A stretch of 64,000 bases of DNA, from contig NZ_LGKG01000144.1 of assembly GCF_001294335.1 (NCBI RefSeq), positions 35,271-99,270 of the forward strand. The letters are read 5' to 3'. Shown here piece after piece: positions 1-8,561 of this stretch. Below the pieces are notes generated by a model. It saw only the letters and a program-made list of their open reading frames with translations, had not been told where the DNA came from and searched no databases. The first letter of the stretch is position 1; the number at the start of each line of letters is the position of its first letter. This DNA comes from Streptomyces chattanoogensis. Its GTDB lineage: Bacteria > Actinomycetota > Actinomycetes > Streptomycetales > Streptomycetaceae. The position numbers were made by a program, and so were the translations under genes.

Positions 1-2
1 TT

Positions 3-269
3 GTCAGTCGCAGCGATCTGCTGCGGGTCTTCCTGCGCAAGGACGAGGCGATTCGTGAGGAGATATCCAAGGAAGTCATCGGGCGCACTGCGCGTCTTGG
101 TGCGTCGGGCGTGACCGCTGACGTCGTGCAGGGCCAGGTCGCACTGCACGGTTTGGTGGCGGACCCCCTTCTGATTCCCGTGCTCACGCGCATGTGCGCC
201 AGTGTCGACGGTGTCGTCTCGGTCTCCGAGGACCTGAAACCGGCGGTGGCCGGCGGCTCGGCCGGCTGA
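3..269 (+). CDS. CBS-BON domain protein, C-terminal part
   Basis: The gene enters from outside the window; 88 residues are visible before TGA at 267-269. It opens with the end of the second CBS domain (SRSDLLRVFLRKDEAIRE), followed by a BON-like segment (VQGQVALHGLV and CASVDGVVSVSEDL). The same order, with the SRSDLLKVFLR signature, occurs in the complete proteins at 10106-10789 and 11091-11774, so this is a third paralogue. CBS pairs usually bind adenine nucleotides; BON domains are thought to bind lipid or membrane. It fits the dormancy island that follows. The N-terminus cannot be judged. Confidence 0.85.
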   Translation, partial: VSRSDLLRVFLRKDEAIREEISKEVIGRTARLGASGVTADVVQGQVALHGLVADPLLIPVLTRMCASVDGVVSVSEDLKPAVAGGSAG

Positions 270-392
270 GTCGGCGGGAGCGGAGCACATCCATGAAGGA
301 GCTCGCACGGTCGGATTGGAGGGCACCCTCCAGTCCCTGTCTGCGGTGCTGGGGCAGCGCGGAGGCGGCGTCGGCGAACTCCCGTGCGGCGC

Positions 393-536
393 ATGGTGTG
401 GTACGCCTCGTCCATAGCGCCGTCCGCTTGGACGGTGATGGCCGGCGCCGTCATCACGTCGCTGACCGGAGCGGTCGCACTCGCCGCCGCCGCGAGCCCG
501 CGTGCCCTCAAGGCACCGTCAAGTCCCGTTCCCTGA
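393..536 (+). CDS. Possible 47-residue membrane protein
   Basis: An ATG-started reading frame of 47 residues with one hydrophobic stretch (WTVMAGAVITSLTGAVALAA, about residues 13-32). Small single-helix proteins often sit between stress genes in Streptomyces dormancy islands, which is the only contextual support. No clear ribosome-binding site is visible and no family is recognised. The rest of 270-609 holds nothing else convincing. Confidence 0.25.
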   Translation: MVWYASSIAPSAWTVMAGAVITSLTGAVALAAAASPRALKAPSSPVP

Positions 537-609
537 CGACCCGTTGGATCGTCCGGCCGGACACCACGACGACGCACCCGACGGTGCACTCCCGCAGCCG
601 GACCTGCGT

Positions 610-1494
610 TCACGCCGGCTGCGGCACGACCGCCACGGGGCACTCCGCATGGTGCAGAGCGGTGTGCGCCACACGACCCAGTTGAAGCACCAGGTGACTG
701 TCCCGGCGTTGCGCTCCGAGCACCAGGAGATCGGCGGCGGCGGAGCGTCGCGTCAGTACCTTGTGGGCCGGGCCCTCAGCCGTGACGCGCCGTACCCGCA
801 CCGTCGGATACTCGCCGGCCGTCTCCTCCAGCGCCTCGTCCAGCACGGCCGATGCCCACTCCTCGTGGTAGCGCTCCGGAGATCCGGCGACCATCGGGTG
901 GTCGGCGGTGTCGTGCGCGGGGCAGCGCCAGGCGCGGACGGCGTCGAGGGTGGAGCGACGGGCTGCCGCTTCCCGGAAGGCGAACCGGACGGCTTCGGAG
1001 CCTTTGGCCGAGTCGCCGACACCAAGGAGGACACGCTCATGTGTCCCGGCGAGCCCCGCCCTGTCTCCGCGTACGACGATCACGGGGCACCGCGCCCGGG
1101 CTGCGACGGCCAGTCCGACCGATCCCAGCAACAGGCCGGCGAACGCGCCGCGGCCGCACGAGCCGACGATCACTGCGGACGCGTAGTCGGCTTCGCGCAG
1201 CAGCACGGTTTCCGGGTCGTCCCCCAGGATCTGCGTGGAGACGTCGATGTCGGCGTTGCGCTGGTTGGCGCGTTCGACCGCGGCCCCGACGATGTTGTCT
1301 GCGCGTACCTCCCTGGCAGGGCGCTTCAGGCTCATCCCGAGCGCCGCGTCCTCATAGCGCTCCCATCGGGAGGCGTGTACCAGACGCAGCGGCAGTGTGT
1401 GGAGGCCGGCCTCGTCGACCGCCCAGTCGAGCGCCAGGAAACCGGCATCCGATCCGTCCACACCGACGACCAGGGGGTACACCATCGTCCCCAC
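610..1494 (-). CDS. Universal stress protein, two UspA domains
   Basis: 294 residues with tandem UspA domains. Domain 1 (about 5-142) begins VVGVDGSDAG and has the nucleotide-loop motif GSCGRGAFAGLLLGSV. Domain 2 (about 150-292) ends in the usual HHAECPVAVVPQ but its loop reads GAQRRDSHLVLQLG, so the G-x2-G-x9-G ATP signature is lost there, as is common in actinobacterial tandem proteins. The first start is GTG at 1492-1494; an in-frame ATG lies 9 bases further in, and AAAGGCGG upstream could serve either. Such proteins act in hypoxia and dormancy. It neighbours a cyclic-nucleotide-domain gene on the same strand. I see no clear copy of the repeated operator directly upstream. Confidence 0.93.
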   Translation of the reverse strand: MGTMVYPLVVGVDGSDAGFLALDWAVDEAGLHTLPLRLVHASRWERYEDAALGMSLKRPAREVRADNIVGAAVERANQRNADIDVSTQILGDDPETVLLREADYASAVIVGSCGRGAFAGLLLGSVGLAVAARARCPVIVVRGDRAGLAGTHERVLLGVGDSAKGSEAVRFAFREAAARRSTLDAVRAWRCPAHDTADHPMVAGSPERYHEEWASAVLDEALEETAGEYPTVRVRRVTAEGPAHKVLTRRSAAADLLVLGAQRRDSHLVLQLGRVAHTALHHAECPVAVVPQPA

Positions 1495-1664
1495 CGCCTT
1501 TCCCGCACCAGCGAAGAAGTGCCCCTCCCCTCACCGTTGCATCGGCAGCCGTCGGGGAGCAGGGCCGGGTGGAGTCGGACGGGTGGGTCGCTCGGCTCTC
1601 CGGTAAGCGGCCGTCGCGGCACTCAGCGTCCCGAGCATGTACGGGGTGTGTCGCCCGGCTGCCT

Positions 1665-2126
1665 TCATGAGGGTGCCCGCATGGTGCTTGCCCCGGGCCC
1701 GCCTATATCGGCCAGACGCAGCCGAGTGGCCTGGAGGCGGCGTGCCACCACGTCGAGGACGCGCCGGGTCACTGCCAGTCCCAGGCTCGGGTCCGCCTCG
1801 CACAGCGCGCGTACCGCCGTCGCATCGAATTCGTATGCCCGGACCGGGGTGAAGGCCTCCGCACCCATGCGCCAGGCATACGGCGGCACCAGCCATGACC
1901 AGCCCACCAGGTCACCATGGCCCAGCATGTCGACAACCACTGACCGCCCGCCCGCTACCTGGACGTCGAGGTTCACCGAACCGGTGCGGATGATCCAGAA
2001 CCGGTCGGCGAGCCCGTGTTCCTCAAAGAGTCGCGTCCCTGCCGGGAACGACACCTCATGGGCGAGCTGCATCAGGCGTTCGCGCCCGTCGACGGGAAGC
2101 GCAGTGAGCAGTGGCGTGGTGGTCAT
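1665..2126 (-). CDS. Cyclic nucleotide-binding domain protein (Crp-like, no HTH)
   Basis: 153 residues covering one cNMP-binding beta-roll (about 10-115): FPAGTRLFEEHGLADRFW, the turn GHGDLVGWSWLVPP and AYEFDATAVRALCEADP. A C-terminal helix follows (RRVLDVVARRLQATRLRLAD), but there is no helix-turn-helix, so it is not a complete Crp/Fnr regulator. In stress islands such one-domain proteins probably sense a ligand or pair with partners; the partner is unknown. ATG at 2124-2126 was chosen because GGGAGAAG lies just upstream and the family fold starts there; an upstream in-frame extension lacks homology. A palindrome matching the island motif lies 120 bp upstream (2246-2259). Confidence 0.85.
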   Translation of the reverse strand: MTTTPLLTALPVDGRERLMQLAHEVSFPAGTRLFEEHGLADRFWIIRTGSVNLDVQVAGGRSVVVDMLGHGDLVGWSWLVPPYAWRMGAEAFTPVRAYEFDATAVRALCEADPSLGLAVTRRVLDVVARRLQATRLRLADIGGPGASTMRAPS

Positions 2127-2245
2127 GACGGCTTCTCCCAGATCTCCGCCGGCGACGTGTGGCCGCCGGCTTTGCACATGCCGGTCAGCACCAGAGTGCG
2201 CACGCGGCCGGTGTTCGGTGCAGGGGCTGTTCTGCGCGGTGTGGT

Positions 2246-2259
2246 GGGCCGAAGGGCCC
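2246..2259. promoter_or_regulatory. Candidate DevR-type operator, copy 1
   Basis: GGGCCGAAGGGCCC, the core of a perfect dyad GGTGGGCC-gaag-GGCCCACC at 2243-2262. It lies 120 bp upstream of the cNMP-domain gene and matches the palindrome repeated across this island at 13 of 14 positions. Confidence 0.6.
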
Positions 2260-2272
2260 ACCACAGGGGAGT

Positions 2273-2745
2273 TCATCGGCATTCATCGGCCAGCAGCCGC
2301 ACTGCCGCCACCACACTCGCGTCGGCGGGGACGATGTCACCCTCGGCGAGGAGAATCAGATCGCCGGGTACGGCGTCCGATGCCGCCACCGAGCGGTCCC
2401 GCCGCCGCGCAGGACTCTGGCCGCGGGGGCGCTCATCGCGGAGAGTGCCGCCACCGCATGCTCCGCTTTGACCTCCTGGATGTATCCGGCCGTGGTGTTG
2501 ACCGTGATGACCAGAAGAGTGACGGCCGCGTCGGCCAGGTCCCCGGTGGCAAGGGTCAGTGCGGCCGCGGTCAGGAGCACCAAGATCAGCGGATCACGGA
2601 TCTGCCGCCGGACCCGACGCCACCACGGTGTCGGCGGGCGTGCTGCGATCACATTCGGACCGTGCACGGCAAGGCGTCGCGCCGCTTCGTGATCGGAGAG
2701 CCCCGAGGTGGCATCCGGTTCTGCTCTCTGCTGCTCGGCAGGCAC
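2273..2745 (-). pseudogene. Cation-transporting P-type ATPase, truncated and frameshifted
   Basis: Only the N-terminus of a P2-type (Ca2+/Mg2+-like) ATPase remains. The start region (LSDHEAARRLAVHGPNVI) is the cation-ATPase N-domain; then come the first membrane hairpin (DPLILVLLTAAALTLATGD) and the A-domain entry (EVKAEHAVAALSAM). After VLRGGG, near 2400, the reading frame shifts by one base; the other frame continues correctly with PGDLILLAEGDIVPADASV and VVAAVRLLADE, then stops at 2273-2275. Full-length members have about 800-900 residues with a DKTGT phosphorylation site; everything after the TGES-proximal part is missing. It cannot be a working pump. Confidence 0.88.
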
Positions 2746-2838
2746 GGTCGGCCTCCGGGGGTGCGCGGCGGGGCGGCGACCAGGTTGTGGCCCAGGGGTC
2801 CGTCAGCGGCCGGGCTCGCCAAAAATCAACCCCTGCTC

Positions 2839-3000
2839 TCAGTGGTCGCGTCCCCGCACGACGACAACCGGGCGGGGCGCGTGCTGGGTGCAGTGCCGGC
2901 CGACCGATCCCAGGAGGGCCCCGCTGAACCCACCGTGTCCCCGGCTGCCGACGACGAGCAGGCCGGCGTCACGGGCCGCGTCCAGCAGCACCGCGGACCA
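2839..3000 (-). pseudogene. Universal stress protein, C-terminal remnant
   Basis: About 54 residues match only the end of a UspA domain: SAVLLDAARDAGLLVVGSRG, HGGFSGALLGSV and CPVVVV-like HAPRPVVVVRGRDH. The ATP loop G-x2-G-x9-G is intact, but all upstream strands are gone. The homology stops at about 3000, exactly where the opposite-strand DUF1918 gene begins, so a rearrangement joined two unrelated genes tail to head. The reading frame stays open upstream to 3135 but that part is antisense to DUF1918 and has no Usp character. Confidence 0.8.
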
Positions 3001-3024
3001 TGAAGGCACATCGGAGATCTGCTC

Positions 3025-3255
3025 GTGGTCGAGAGTCCGACCACGGGTGCCACTCGGCGGGACGGGGAAATCATCGGACTGCACCACGAGGACGGCTCTC
3101 CGCCCTATGACGTGCGCTGGTCGGACACCCACCACATATCAGTCGTCTTTCCTGGGCCCGACGCGCACATCCGGCATCTTGAGCACCCCACCGGGACGGC
3201 GACGCCCGGCCCCGCCCGGACGAAGGCCGGCAGGAGGAGAGCCGGCACCGCCTGA
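3025..3255 (+). CDS. DUF1918 domain protein, shortened N-terminus
   Basis: 76 residues with the small DUF1918 fold: VVESPTTGATRRDGEIIGL, then SPPYDVRWSDTHH and VFPGPDAHIRHLEH. This Lsr2-/SH3-like domain protein often sits beside stress and dormancy genes in actinobacteria; its role is unknown. Relatives normally begin about seven residues earlier (MKAHIGDL-like). Here an ATG AAG sequence is present at 3000 but is out of frame by one or two bases, so translation probably starts at GTG 3025, eight bases after GGAG. Whether the shortened protein folds is uncertain. The frameshift coincides with the junction to the Usp remnant. Confidence 0.7.
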   Translation: MVESPTTGATRRDGEIIGLHHEDGSPPYDVRWSDTHHISVVFPGPDAHIRHLEHPTGTATPGPARTKAGRRRAGTA

Positions 3256-3775
3256 CTTCTGCTCCTCGCCGGAAGGCTGACTGGGACGTCCTGCAGGCCG
3301 TCGGGTTCGGCCGGTGTGCTGTACGTCGGGACGAACGAGCGGCCCGCGCGGGTCACTTCGACGACACGGATCTCGCCGTCGACGTCGCATTCCGACAACC
3401 GCCTCCGTGGAGATACGGCGGAAGCGGAGAGCGTACGAGGAGCGATTCCCCAGGGCGAGTTGCAAGGCGCCGATATCCCGGGGGCGTTCCACTGCGCGCG
3501 GCAGTTCGTGCGGCCGCAATATGCGCGTCGCCGCGCCACCTCCTGGGCAGTGTGGCCTCCTGGCGGGGTGACCAGCGCCATGCGGAGACCGAAGGGCCCG
3601 AACCGGGCCGGGACCTTGGCCTCGGTCACGGCGAGCACACCCGGGTGAGCGGCACGTCAGCGCACCACGTGTCCCCCGGTAGGGCCCGCTCGGCCCATGG
3701 GTTTGCTCCTGGGCTGCCACGATGCTGGGAACGAGGAAGTTTGCACGCGTCGCCCCCCCCGCGAGGAGGTACGTC
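3256..3775. other. 520-bp stretch without a recognised gene
   Basis: I recognise no protein here on either strand. A minus-strand frame stays open from 3638 towards 3105, but its product resembles no known family and overlaps DUF1918. Two GC dyads are present: GGCCCG-aac-CGGGCC at 3595-3609 and an operator-like site at 3683-3696 in front of the next stress gene. Confidence 0.5.
3683..3696. promoter_or_regulatory. Candidate DevR-type operator, copy 2
   Basis: GGCCCGCTCGGCCC fits the island palindrome GGSCCGNNCGGSCC at every position. It ends 80 bp before the ATG of the universal stress protein at 3776, the same spacing as at other copies. Confidence 0.65.
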
Positions 3776-4630
3776 ATGGCTGGCTCTGTTGTCGTAGGAC
3801 TGGACGGAACCGGGAACAGCGTGCCGGCAGTGCGCTGGGGTGCCGCAGAGGCAGAAGCCCGAGGGATCCCGCTTCACCTTCTGCATTCATGGGTTTCCCA
3901 GCCGCTGAACGTCCCCATTGCTCAGGAGGCCGCCGACAGGAAACGGTGTGGGTCCGAGGTGCTCGGGAAAGCCGAAGCGATGGCGCTTGAGCTGTATCCG
4001 GGAATCTCCGTGACCACCGAGCAGGTCTCGGAGCAGGCGGTGGACGCACTGGTGGCCCGAAGCGGGCAGGCCGGGCTCATGATTCTCGGATCGCGCGGGC
4101 ATGGCTCAATCGCCGGTTTCCTGCTCGGCTCGGTCAGTCTGAACGTCCTGGGGCACGCGAAGTGCCCGGTGGTCACTGTGCGCGAGGAGGAGACCGCCGC
4201 CTACAAACGGCCCGAGATCGTGGTCGGCGTCCAGGATCCGGGCACACACGGTGAGGCGGTGCTGGGCTTCGCGTTCGCGGCCGCCGATGCCCACCATGTG
4301 CGCGTGCGCGCCGTACGGGCCTGGGAACCGCCTGCGACCGTGGGATTCGTGCCCACCGCCCCCACGTCGAACGGACAAGAGTCCGCAGTCGGAGAAGAGA
4401 AGGTACTTGCCGACGCCCTGGCGCCCTGGCGGGCGAAGTTCCCCGGTGTGGATGTCGTCGAGCAGGTGGAGCGGGGCAGAATTGCACCCGTGCTGCTGAG
4501 GGCCTGCTCGCAGGCAGGCCTGCTGGTCGTCGGGCGTCGTATGCATCGCGTGCCGATGCTTCTCGGGCCGGTCGTCTTCGCCGTTCTCCACCATGCCGGC
4601 TGCCCGGTCGCGGTGGTGCCGCGGAGCTGA
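3776..4630 (+). CDS. Universal stress protein, two UspA domains
   Basis: 284 residues, tandem UspA. Domain 1 (about 3-140) has VVVGLDGTGNS and the intact ATP loop GSRGHGSIAGFLLGSV; domain 2 (about 150-283) has VVGVQDPGTHGE and a degenerate loop GRRMHRVPMLLGPV before HHAGCPVAVVP. The ATG at 3776 follows an excellent GAGGAGGT site, which rules out the longer in-frame extension beginning at 3722. An operator-like palindrome lies 80 bp upstream. It is convergent with the next stress-protein gene. The family stabilises cells during oxygen limitation and starvation, through a biochemical action that is not settled. Confidence 0.95.
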   Translation: MAGSVVVGLDGTGNSVPAVRWGAAEAEARGIPLHLLHSWVSQPLNVPIAQEAADRKRCGSEVLGKAEAMALELYPGISVTTEQVSEQAVDALVARSGQAGLMILGSRGHGSIAGFLLGSVSLNVLGHAKCPVVTVREEETAAYKRPEIVVGVQDPGTHGEAVLGFAFAAADAHHVRVRAVRAWEPPATVGFVPTAPTSNGQESAVGEEKVLADALAPWRAKFPGVDVVEQVERGRIAPVLLRACSQAGLLVVGRRMHRVPMLLGPVVFAVLHHAGCPVAVVPRS

Positions 4631-4752
4631 GTTCCCCTCAAGTTGCTCGTCTACGCCGTCGAGGCCGCCGACACGAGCCCGGGCACCGGGCTGTCCCAGC
4701 GACTGATCCGGGTCGCCTGTATGTCCGGGCTTGCCGCTCCCCGGCCATGCCC

Positions 4753-5634
4753 TCAGTCGTGCGGGACCACGGCCACAGGGCAGGTCACGTGGTGGATCGC
4801 GGCGTGCGCAACAGGGCCGACGCGCGGCGCGAGGAACGGGCGGTGCCGCCTGCGGCCGACTGCCAGAAGTGCCGCCCCGGAGACTGTCTGCACCATGGCC
4901 CGGGTCGGGCTTTCCGGCAACACGGTCAGCTGTACCGGCACGTCAGGGAATCGTTCCCGCCACGGAAGTACGGCCTCCCGCAGCTCGCCTTCCGCCTCCT
5001 TGGTGACTTCTTCTGCGACTTCCGGCTCGATCCCCCAAGGCACGTAGGCGTGGACAGGGAGCCCACGCCCGTGCACGGCCTGCAGCGGAATTCCACGGCT
5101 CGCCGCGGCGTCGAAGGCGAAGGCAAGCAGGGGTTCGCAGGGCCCGTTCAGGCTCACGCCGACGACGACCCGCGGCTCCGGAACCTGTGGCGCAGACCGC
5201 GGTGGTTCCGCACGACTCTCCCCTCGGACGAGGACGACCGGCCCTTCTGCCCGGCCCACGACGTCCAGACTGACATCTCCGAGTGCATAGCTTTCCCACG
5301 GCGCGAGAGCTCGTGACCCGAGCACGACCATCCGTGACTCGTCCGCCGCGCGCAGCAGTGCCGACTCGGCCTCGGATCCCACCAGGTCTTCCATGATCTG
5401 CAGATGCGGATGGCGTTCACGTACCTCGAGGGCGGCCTGGTTCACGATCTGCCGTGCGCGGGCGTTCTGGTCGCGCTCGGGGGGTGTGTCCGGCGCCTCG
5501 GCAGCCAGCAGGATCCAGGCATGGAGAAGTCGCAGCACTGCATTCCGCCGGTCCGCCTCGTCGGCTGCCCATTGTGCAGCCGCCAGACTCTCCGTTGAGC
5601 CGTCGAGACCCACCGTGATCAATTCCGGCTCCAT
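4753..5634 (-). CDS. Universal stress protein, two UspA domains
   Basis: 293 residues. Domain 1 begins ITVGLDGSTESLAAAQWA; its loop is GSRALAPWESYALGDVS, so the nucleotide motif is partly lost. Domain 2 begins VVVGVSLNGPCEPL and ends HHVTCPVAVVPHD. ATG at 5632-5634 follows AAGGA; a longer in-frame extension to 5745 lacks Usp sequence. The gene is divergent from the sensor kinase at 5940, and the palindrome at 5823-5836 lies between them, 189 bp from this start. Loss of the ATP loop in both halves suggests a non-ATP-binding subtype. Confidence 0.93.
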   Translation of the reverse strand: MEPELITVGLDGSTESLAAAQWAADEADRRNAVLRLLHAWILLAAEAPDTPPERDQNARARQIVNQAALEVRERHPHLQIMEDLVGSEAESALLRAADESRMVVLGSRALAPWESYALGDVSLDVVGRAEGPVVLVRGESRAEPPRSAPQVPEPRVVVGVSLNGPCEPLLAFAFDAAASRGIPLQAVHGRGLPVHAYVPWGIEPEVAEEVTKEAEGELREAVLPWRERFPDVPVQLTVLPESPTRAMVQTVSGAALLAVGRRRHRPFLAPRVGPVAHAAIHHVTCPVAVVPHD

Positions 5635-5822
5635 GACTTTCCTTCTTTCGGGGAACGGAGAAAGGCGGAGGGTGTTCCGCCGACGGTGGAATGCGGTGGA
5701 ATTCAGAATTCTGCTTGCTTTTCGGACGCTCTGCACGCTCGACACGATGGGTGGACGTCACCCGATATCGAGCCTGCTGGACGCTCCCTCCTCCGATCAA
5801 TGAGCCGGTGGGCGCGGCCACG

Positions 5823-5836
5823 GGGCCGAACGGCCC
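5823..5836. promoter_or_regulatory. Candidate DevR-type operator, copy 3
   Basis: GGGCCGAACGGCCC, a perfect six-base dyad with a two-base centre. It lies 59 bp before GTG 5895 and 104 bp before GTG 5940 of the sensor kinase, between it and a divergent stress-protein gene. Its presence argues against the longest kinase reading frame, which would run through it. Confidence 0.65.
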
Positions 5837-5939
5837 ACTGTTCGCCCGTTCCCTCGCCTCACTTCGAAGTGCTCGTCGTCCCGCGGTAGCTACCGTGGAA
5901 GGTGTGGCCGCGCCCCGGGCGGCCACCGCGGAGGGTGTC

Positions 5940-7655
5940 GTGGCTGACGAGAGAGCTGGCCGAGACGACGTCACACGCTCGCAGCGGAGCGCGCTGCCGG
6001 ATGACCTGCAGGAGGGCCTCCAGGCGGTGGAACAGGGCACTGGCAGACCGGCCCGTCTCCTGCTCGAAGCCGTGCTGGACGTGGGACGGGGGCTGGAGCT
6101 GTCGCAGGTGCTGCGCAGCATCGTCGAGGCCGCTGTCGTCCTGGTGGACGCCGAGTACGGGGCGCTCGGGGTGATCGGGGAGGACTTCCAACTCACCCAA
6201 TTCCTGACCGCCGGGATCTCCGAGGAGGAGGCCGAGGCCATCGGTCACCTCCCGGCCGGGCACGGGATTCTGGGTGAGCTGATCCGCCATCCGGTACCGC
6301 TACGCCTGACCGAAATGAGTGAGCACCCTGCGTCATACGGATTGCCGCCGCATCACCCGCCGATGCACTCGTTCCTCGGTGTGCCGATCCGGATCAGCGA
6401 CGAGGTCTTCGGCAATCTCTACCTCACTGAGAAACGGGGCGGCAGGGAATTCGATGCCGAGGACGAGACCGTACTGTCGACGCTGGCGGTGGCCGCCGGT
6501 GTGGCCATCGAGCATGCCCGTCTGTACGAAGAAGCTCGCTACCGGCAACAGTGGTTGGAGGCCAACGGTGAAATCGTCGCCGGTCTGCTGCCCGGTGCGG
6601 GCGAGACCGACGTCCTCACCATGATTGTCGGCCATGCTGTGCGTATTCTCTCCGCCGATCTCGGCGTGCTGGCGCTGCCCATCGACGGCGACAGCTTGAG
6701 TATGGCGCTCGCCGTGGGCGTGGATGCCGAGGCGCACCACGGCCTGGTCCTGCCCCGCCAGGGATCGTTCGTCGGGGCGGCTCTCGACATGCGGGGTCCC
6801 TTGATCAGCCTTGATGTCGAGCACGACCCCAGAATCACCGTCGGCCCGCCCCGCTGGGCAGGACTGGGGCCCGCGGTCGCCGTACCGATGATTACCGGCG
6901 AGCGGGTGCGCGGTGTGCTGTTGCTGGCCCGGCTCCACGGCCGCGCTCCGTTCACCGAGCCGGAGACCGCGCCGCTGCTGACGTTCGCAGGTCAAGGGGC
7001 CCTCGCCATGGAGATGGCCGACCAACGCCAAGACGCCGAACAGCTGGCTCTGCTCAAGGACCATGAGCGCATCGCGCGTGACCTGCACGATCTGGCCATT
7101 CAACGGCTCTTCGCCACCGGCATGACGCTGCAGAGCGCACTGCGTTTTGTCGATCATCCCCAGGCCAGTGAACGCCTGCTCCGGGCGGTGGACGATCTGG
7201 ATGAGACGATCAAAATCATCCGGTCCACCATCTTCGGCCTCCGCGCCCACGGCTCCGGCCGGGCCGCGCAGGGCCTGCGGTCCCGCACGGTCACTGCGGT
7301 GGAACAGGCGGCCCGCACGCTGGGGTTCACACCGTCCCTGCGCATGGAGGGCCTCCTCGACACGGATGTGCCGGCGGAGATCGCCGACCATGTGCTGGCC
7401 GTGCTCGGCGAGGCGCTGTCCAATACCGCGCGGCATGCTCACGCCAGTGCGGCAGATGTGTCCTTGACCGTCCGCGACCGGGCGGTGACGGTGACGGTCG
7501 AGGACAACGGCGAGGGCGTCCCGCGAGACGGTCGGCGCAGCGGTTTGAACAACCTGGCCAAACGTGCGGAGAGCATGGGGGGCGAGATGGCTGTCGACGC
7601 GCCCTCGGCAGGTGGCACCCGCCTGGTGTGGCGTGTACCCCTGCCCGCGGAGTGA
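5940..7655 (+). CDS. GAF-GAF sensor histidine kinase, DevS/DosT type
   Basis: 571 residues from GTG 5940, which follows GGAGGG; GTG 5895 is an alternative. Two GAF domains (about 35-195 and 215-365) precede HisKA_3 with the phosphorylation motif ERIARDLHDLAIQRLF and a HATPase with LGEALSNTARHAHAS (N box) and VTVEDNGEGVPRDG (G1). The first GAF carries PLRLTEMSEHPASYG and FLGVPIRISDEVFGNLYLT, typical of the actinobacterial DevS/DosT family, whose GAF-A binds haem and senses O2, NO or CO. There are no membrane helices, so it is cytoplasmic. It is convergent with the response regulator 21 bp downstream, its probable partner. Confidence 0.93.
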   Translation: MADERAGRDDVTRSQRSALPDDLQEGLQAVEQGTGRPARLLLEAVLDVGRGLELSQVLRSIVEAAVVLVDAEYGALGVIGEDFQLTQFLTAGISEEEAEAIGHLPAGHGILGELIRHPVPLRLTEMSEHPASYGLPPHHPPMHSFLGVPIRISDEVFGNLYLTEKRGGREFDAEDETVLSTLAVAAGVAIEHARLYEEARYRQQWLEANGEIVAGLLPGAGETDVLTMIVGHAVRILSADLGVLALPIDGDSLSMALAVGVDAEAHHGLVLPRQGSFVGAALDMRGPLISLDVEHDPRITVGPPRWAGLGPAVAVPMITGERVRGVLLLARLHGRAPFTEPETAPLLTFAGQGALAMEMADQRQDAEQLALLKDHERIARDLHDLAIQRLFATGMTLQSALRFVDHPQASERLLRAVDDLDETIKIIRSTIFGLRAHGSGRAAQGLRSRTVTAVEQAARTLGFTPSLRMEGLLDTDVPAEIADHVLAVLGEALSNTARHAHASAADVSLTVRDRAVTVTVEDNGEGVPRDGRRSGLNNLAKRAESMGGEMAVDAPSAGGTRLVWRVPLPAE

Positions 7656-7676
7656 CGCGCGCACGCGCCGCACGCC

Positions 7677-8384
7677 TCAGCCGTGGTGCCGGCCGGCCGC
7701 CCCGTCCGGCGCCGAGGTTGCCCGGCTGGCGAGGACGGCCGCCTGGATACGCCGCTCCACGCCGAGTTTGGCCAGCAGGCGAGAGATGTGGTTCTTGATC
7801 GTCTTCTCGGAGAGGTAGAGCCGCTTGCCGATCTGGCGGTTGGTCAGCCCTTCGCCGATCAGGCCGAGAATCTCCCGTTCCCGCGGGGAGAGGCTCGACA
7901 GCGCGTCCGCCTCCGTCTCCTCGCCGGAGTCCTCACCCCGCAGCGTGTGCATCAGCCGCGCCGTCGTCGCCGGATCCAGCATCGAGCGTCCGGAGGCGAC
8001 CGTCCGTACCGCGGCGACAAGATCGGCCCCCTTGATCTCCTTGAGCACATAGCCGGCCGCACCCGCCATGATCGCATCGAGCAGCGCATCGTCGTCGTCG
8101 AACGAGGTGAGCATCAGACAGGCCAGGCCCGGCATGCGCGAGCGCAGCTCCCGGCACACGGAGACCCCGTCGCCGTCCGGCAGCCGCACATCCAGCACCG
8201 CGACATCCGGCCGCAGCGCCGGACCACGGGCGAGCGCATGATTCGCCGTACCGGCATCGCCCACCACCTCGATATCGGGCTCGGCATCGAGGAGGTCCTG
8301 CACACCGCGCCGGACCACCTCGTGATCGTCGAGCAGGAACACGCGGATCGGCCGCTGCGGTGAGAACGCGCCTGGGTCGGTCAT
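7677..8384 (-). CDS. NarL/DevR-type response regulator
   Basis: 235 residues: receiver domain (about 13-130) with the acidic pair LLDD, phospho-acceptor Asp 65 in [15 protein letters not shown] and K switch positions in MLTSFDDD and GYVLKEIKG; then a LuxR-type HTH ([38 protein letters not shown]). The sequence is of the DevR/DosR/OsdR class that controls dormancy and hypoxia genes, typically including stress proteins and CBS proteins like those here. It is convergent with the DevS-like kinase. Two copies of the island palindrome lie 74 and 128 bp upstream, consistent with autoregulation. I infer, but cannot prove, that it binds that motif. Confidence 0.94.
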   Translation of the reverse strand: MTDPGAFSPQRPIRVFLLDDHEVVRRGVQDLLDAEPDIEVVGDAGTANHALARGPALRPDVAVLDVRLPDGDGVSVCRELRSRMPGLACLMLTSFDDDDALLDAIMAGAAGYVLKEIKGADLVAAVRTVASGRSMLDPATTARLMHTLRGEDSGEETEADALSSLSPREREILGLIGEGLTNRQIGKRLYLSEKTIKNHISRLLAKLGVERRIQAAVLASRATSAPDGAAGRHHG

Positions 8385-8457
8385 GGTGCCCTCCGGGCTG
8401 AGATACGACGTCGGCCCCGCCTACCCCCATCGTGGATCGTGACGGACGCGGGCGCGA

Positions 8458-8471
8458 GGGCCGAACGACCC
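8458..8471. promoter_or_regulatory. Candidate DevR-type operator, copy 4
   Basis: GGGCCGAACGACCC, one mismatch from the perfect dyad, 74 bp upstream of the response regulator start. Confidence 0.6.
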
Positions 8472-8511
8472 GCGCCTGCCGGACCAGCGCCGGTCGGCCT
8501 GTCTCCTGGTG

Positions 8512-8525
8512 GGCCCGTTCGGCCC
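8512..8525. promoter_or_regulatory. Candidate DevR-type operator, copy 5
   Basis: GGCCCGTTCGGCCC fits GGSCCGNNCGGSCC fully. It is the second site in front of the response regulator, 54 bp from copy 4 centre to centre, about five helical turns, so cooperative binding on one DNA face is possible. Confidence 0.62.
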
Positions 8526-8561
8526 CTCACCCGTGCTCATCGGCGGCGTGTGGGCCGCGGG

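Noticed and set aside
3105..3638. 177-codon minus-strand frame
   Set aside because: It overlaps the DUF1918 gene on the other strand, resembles no family and has no ribosome site.
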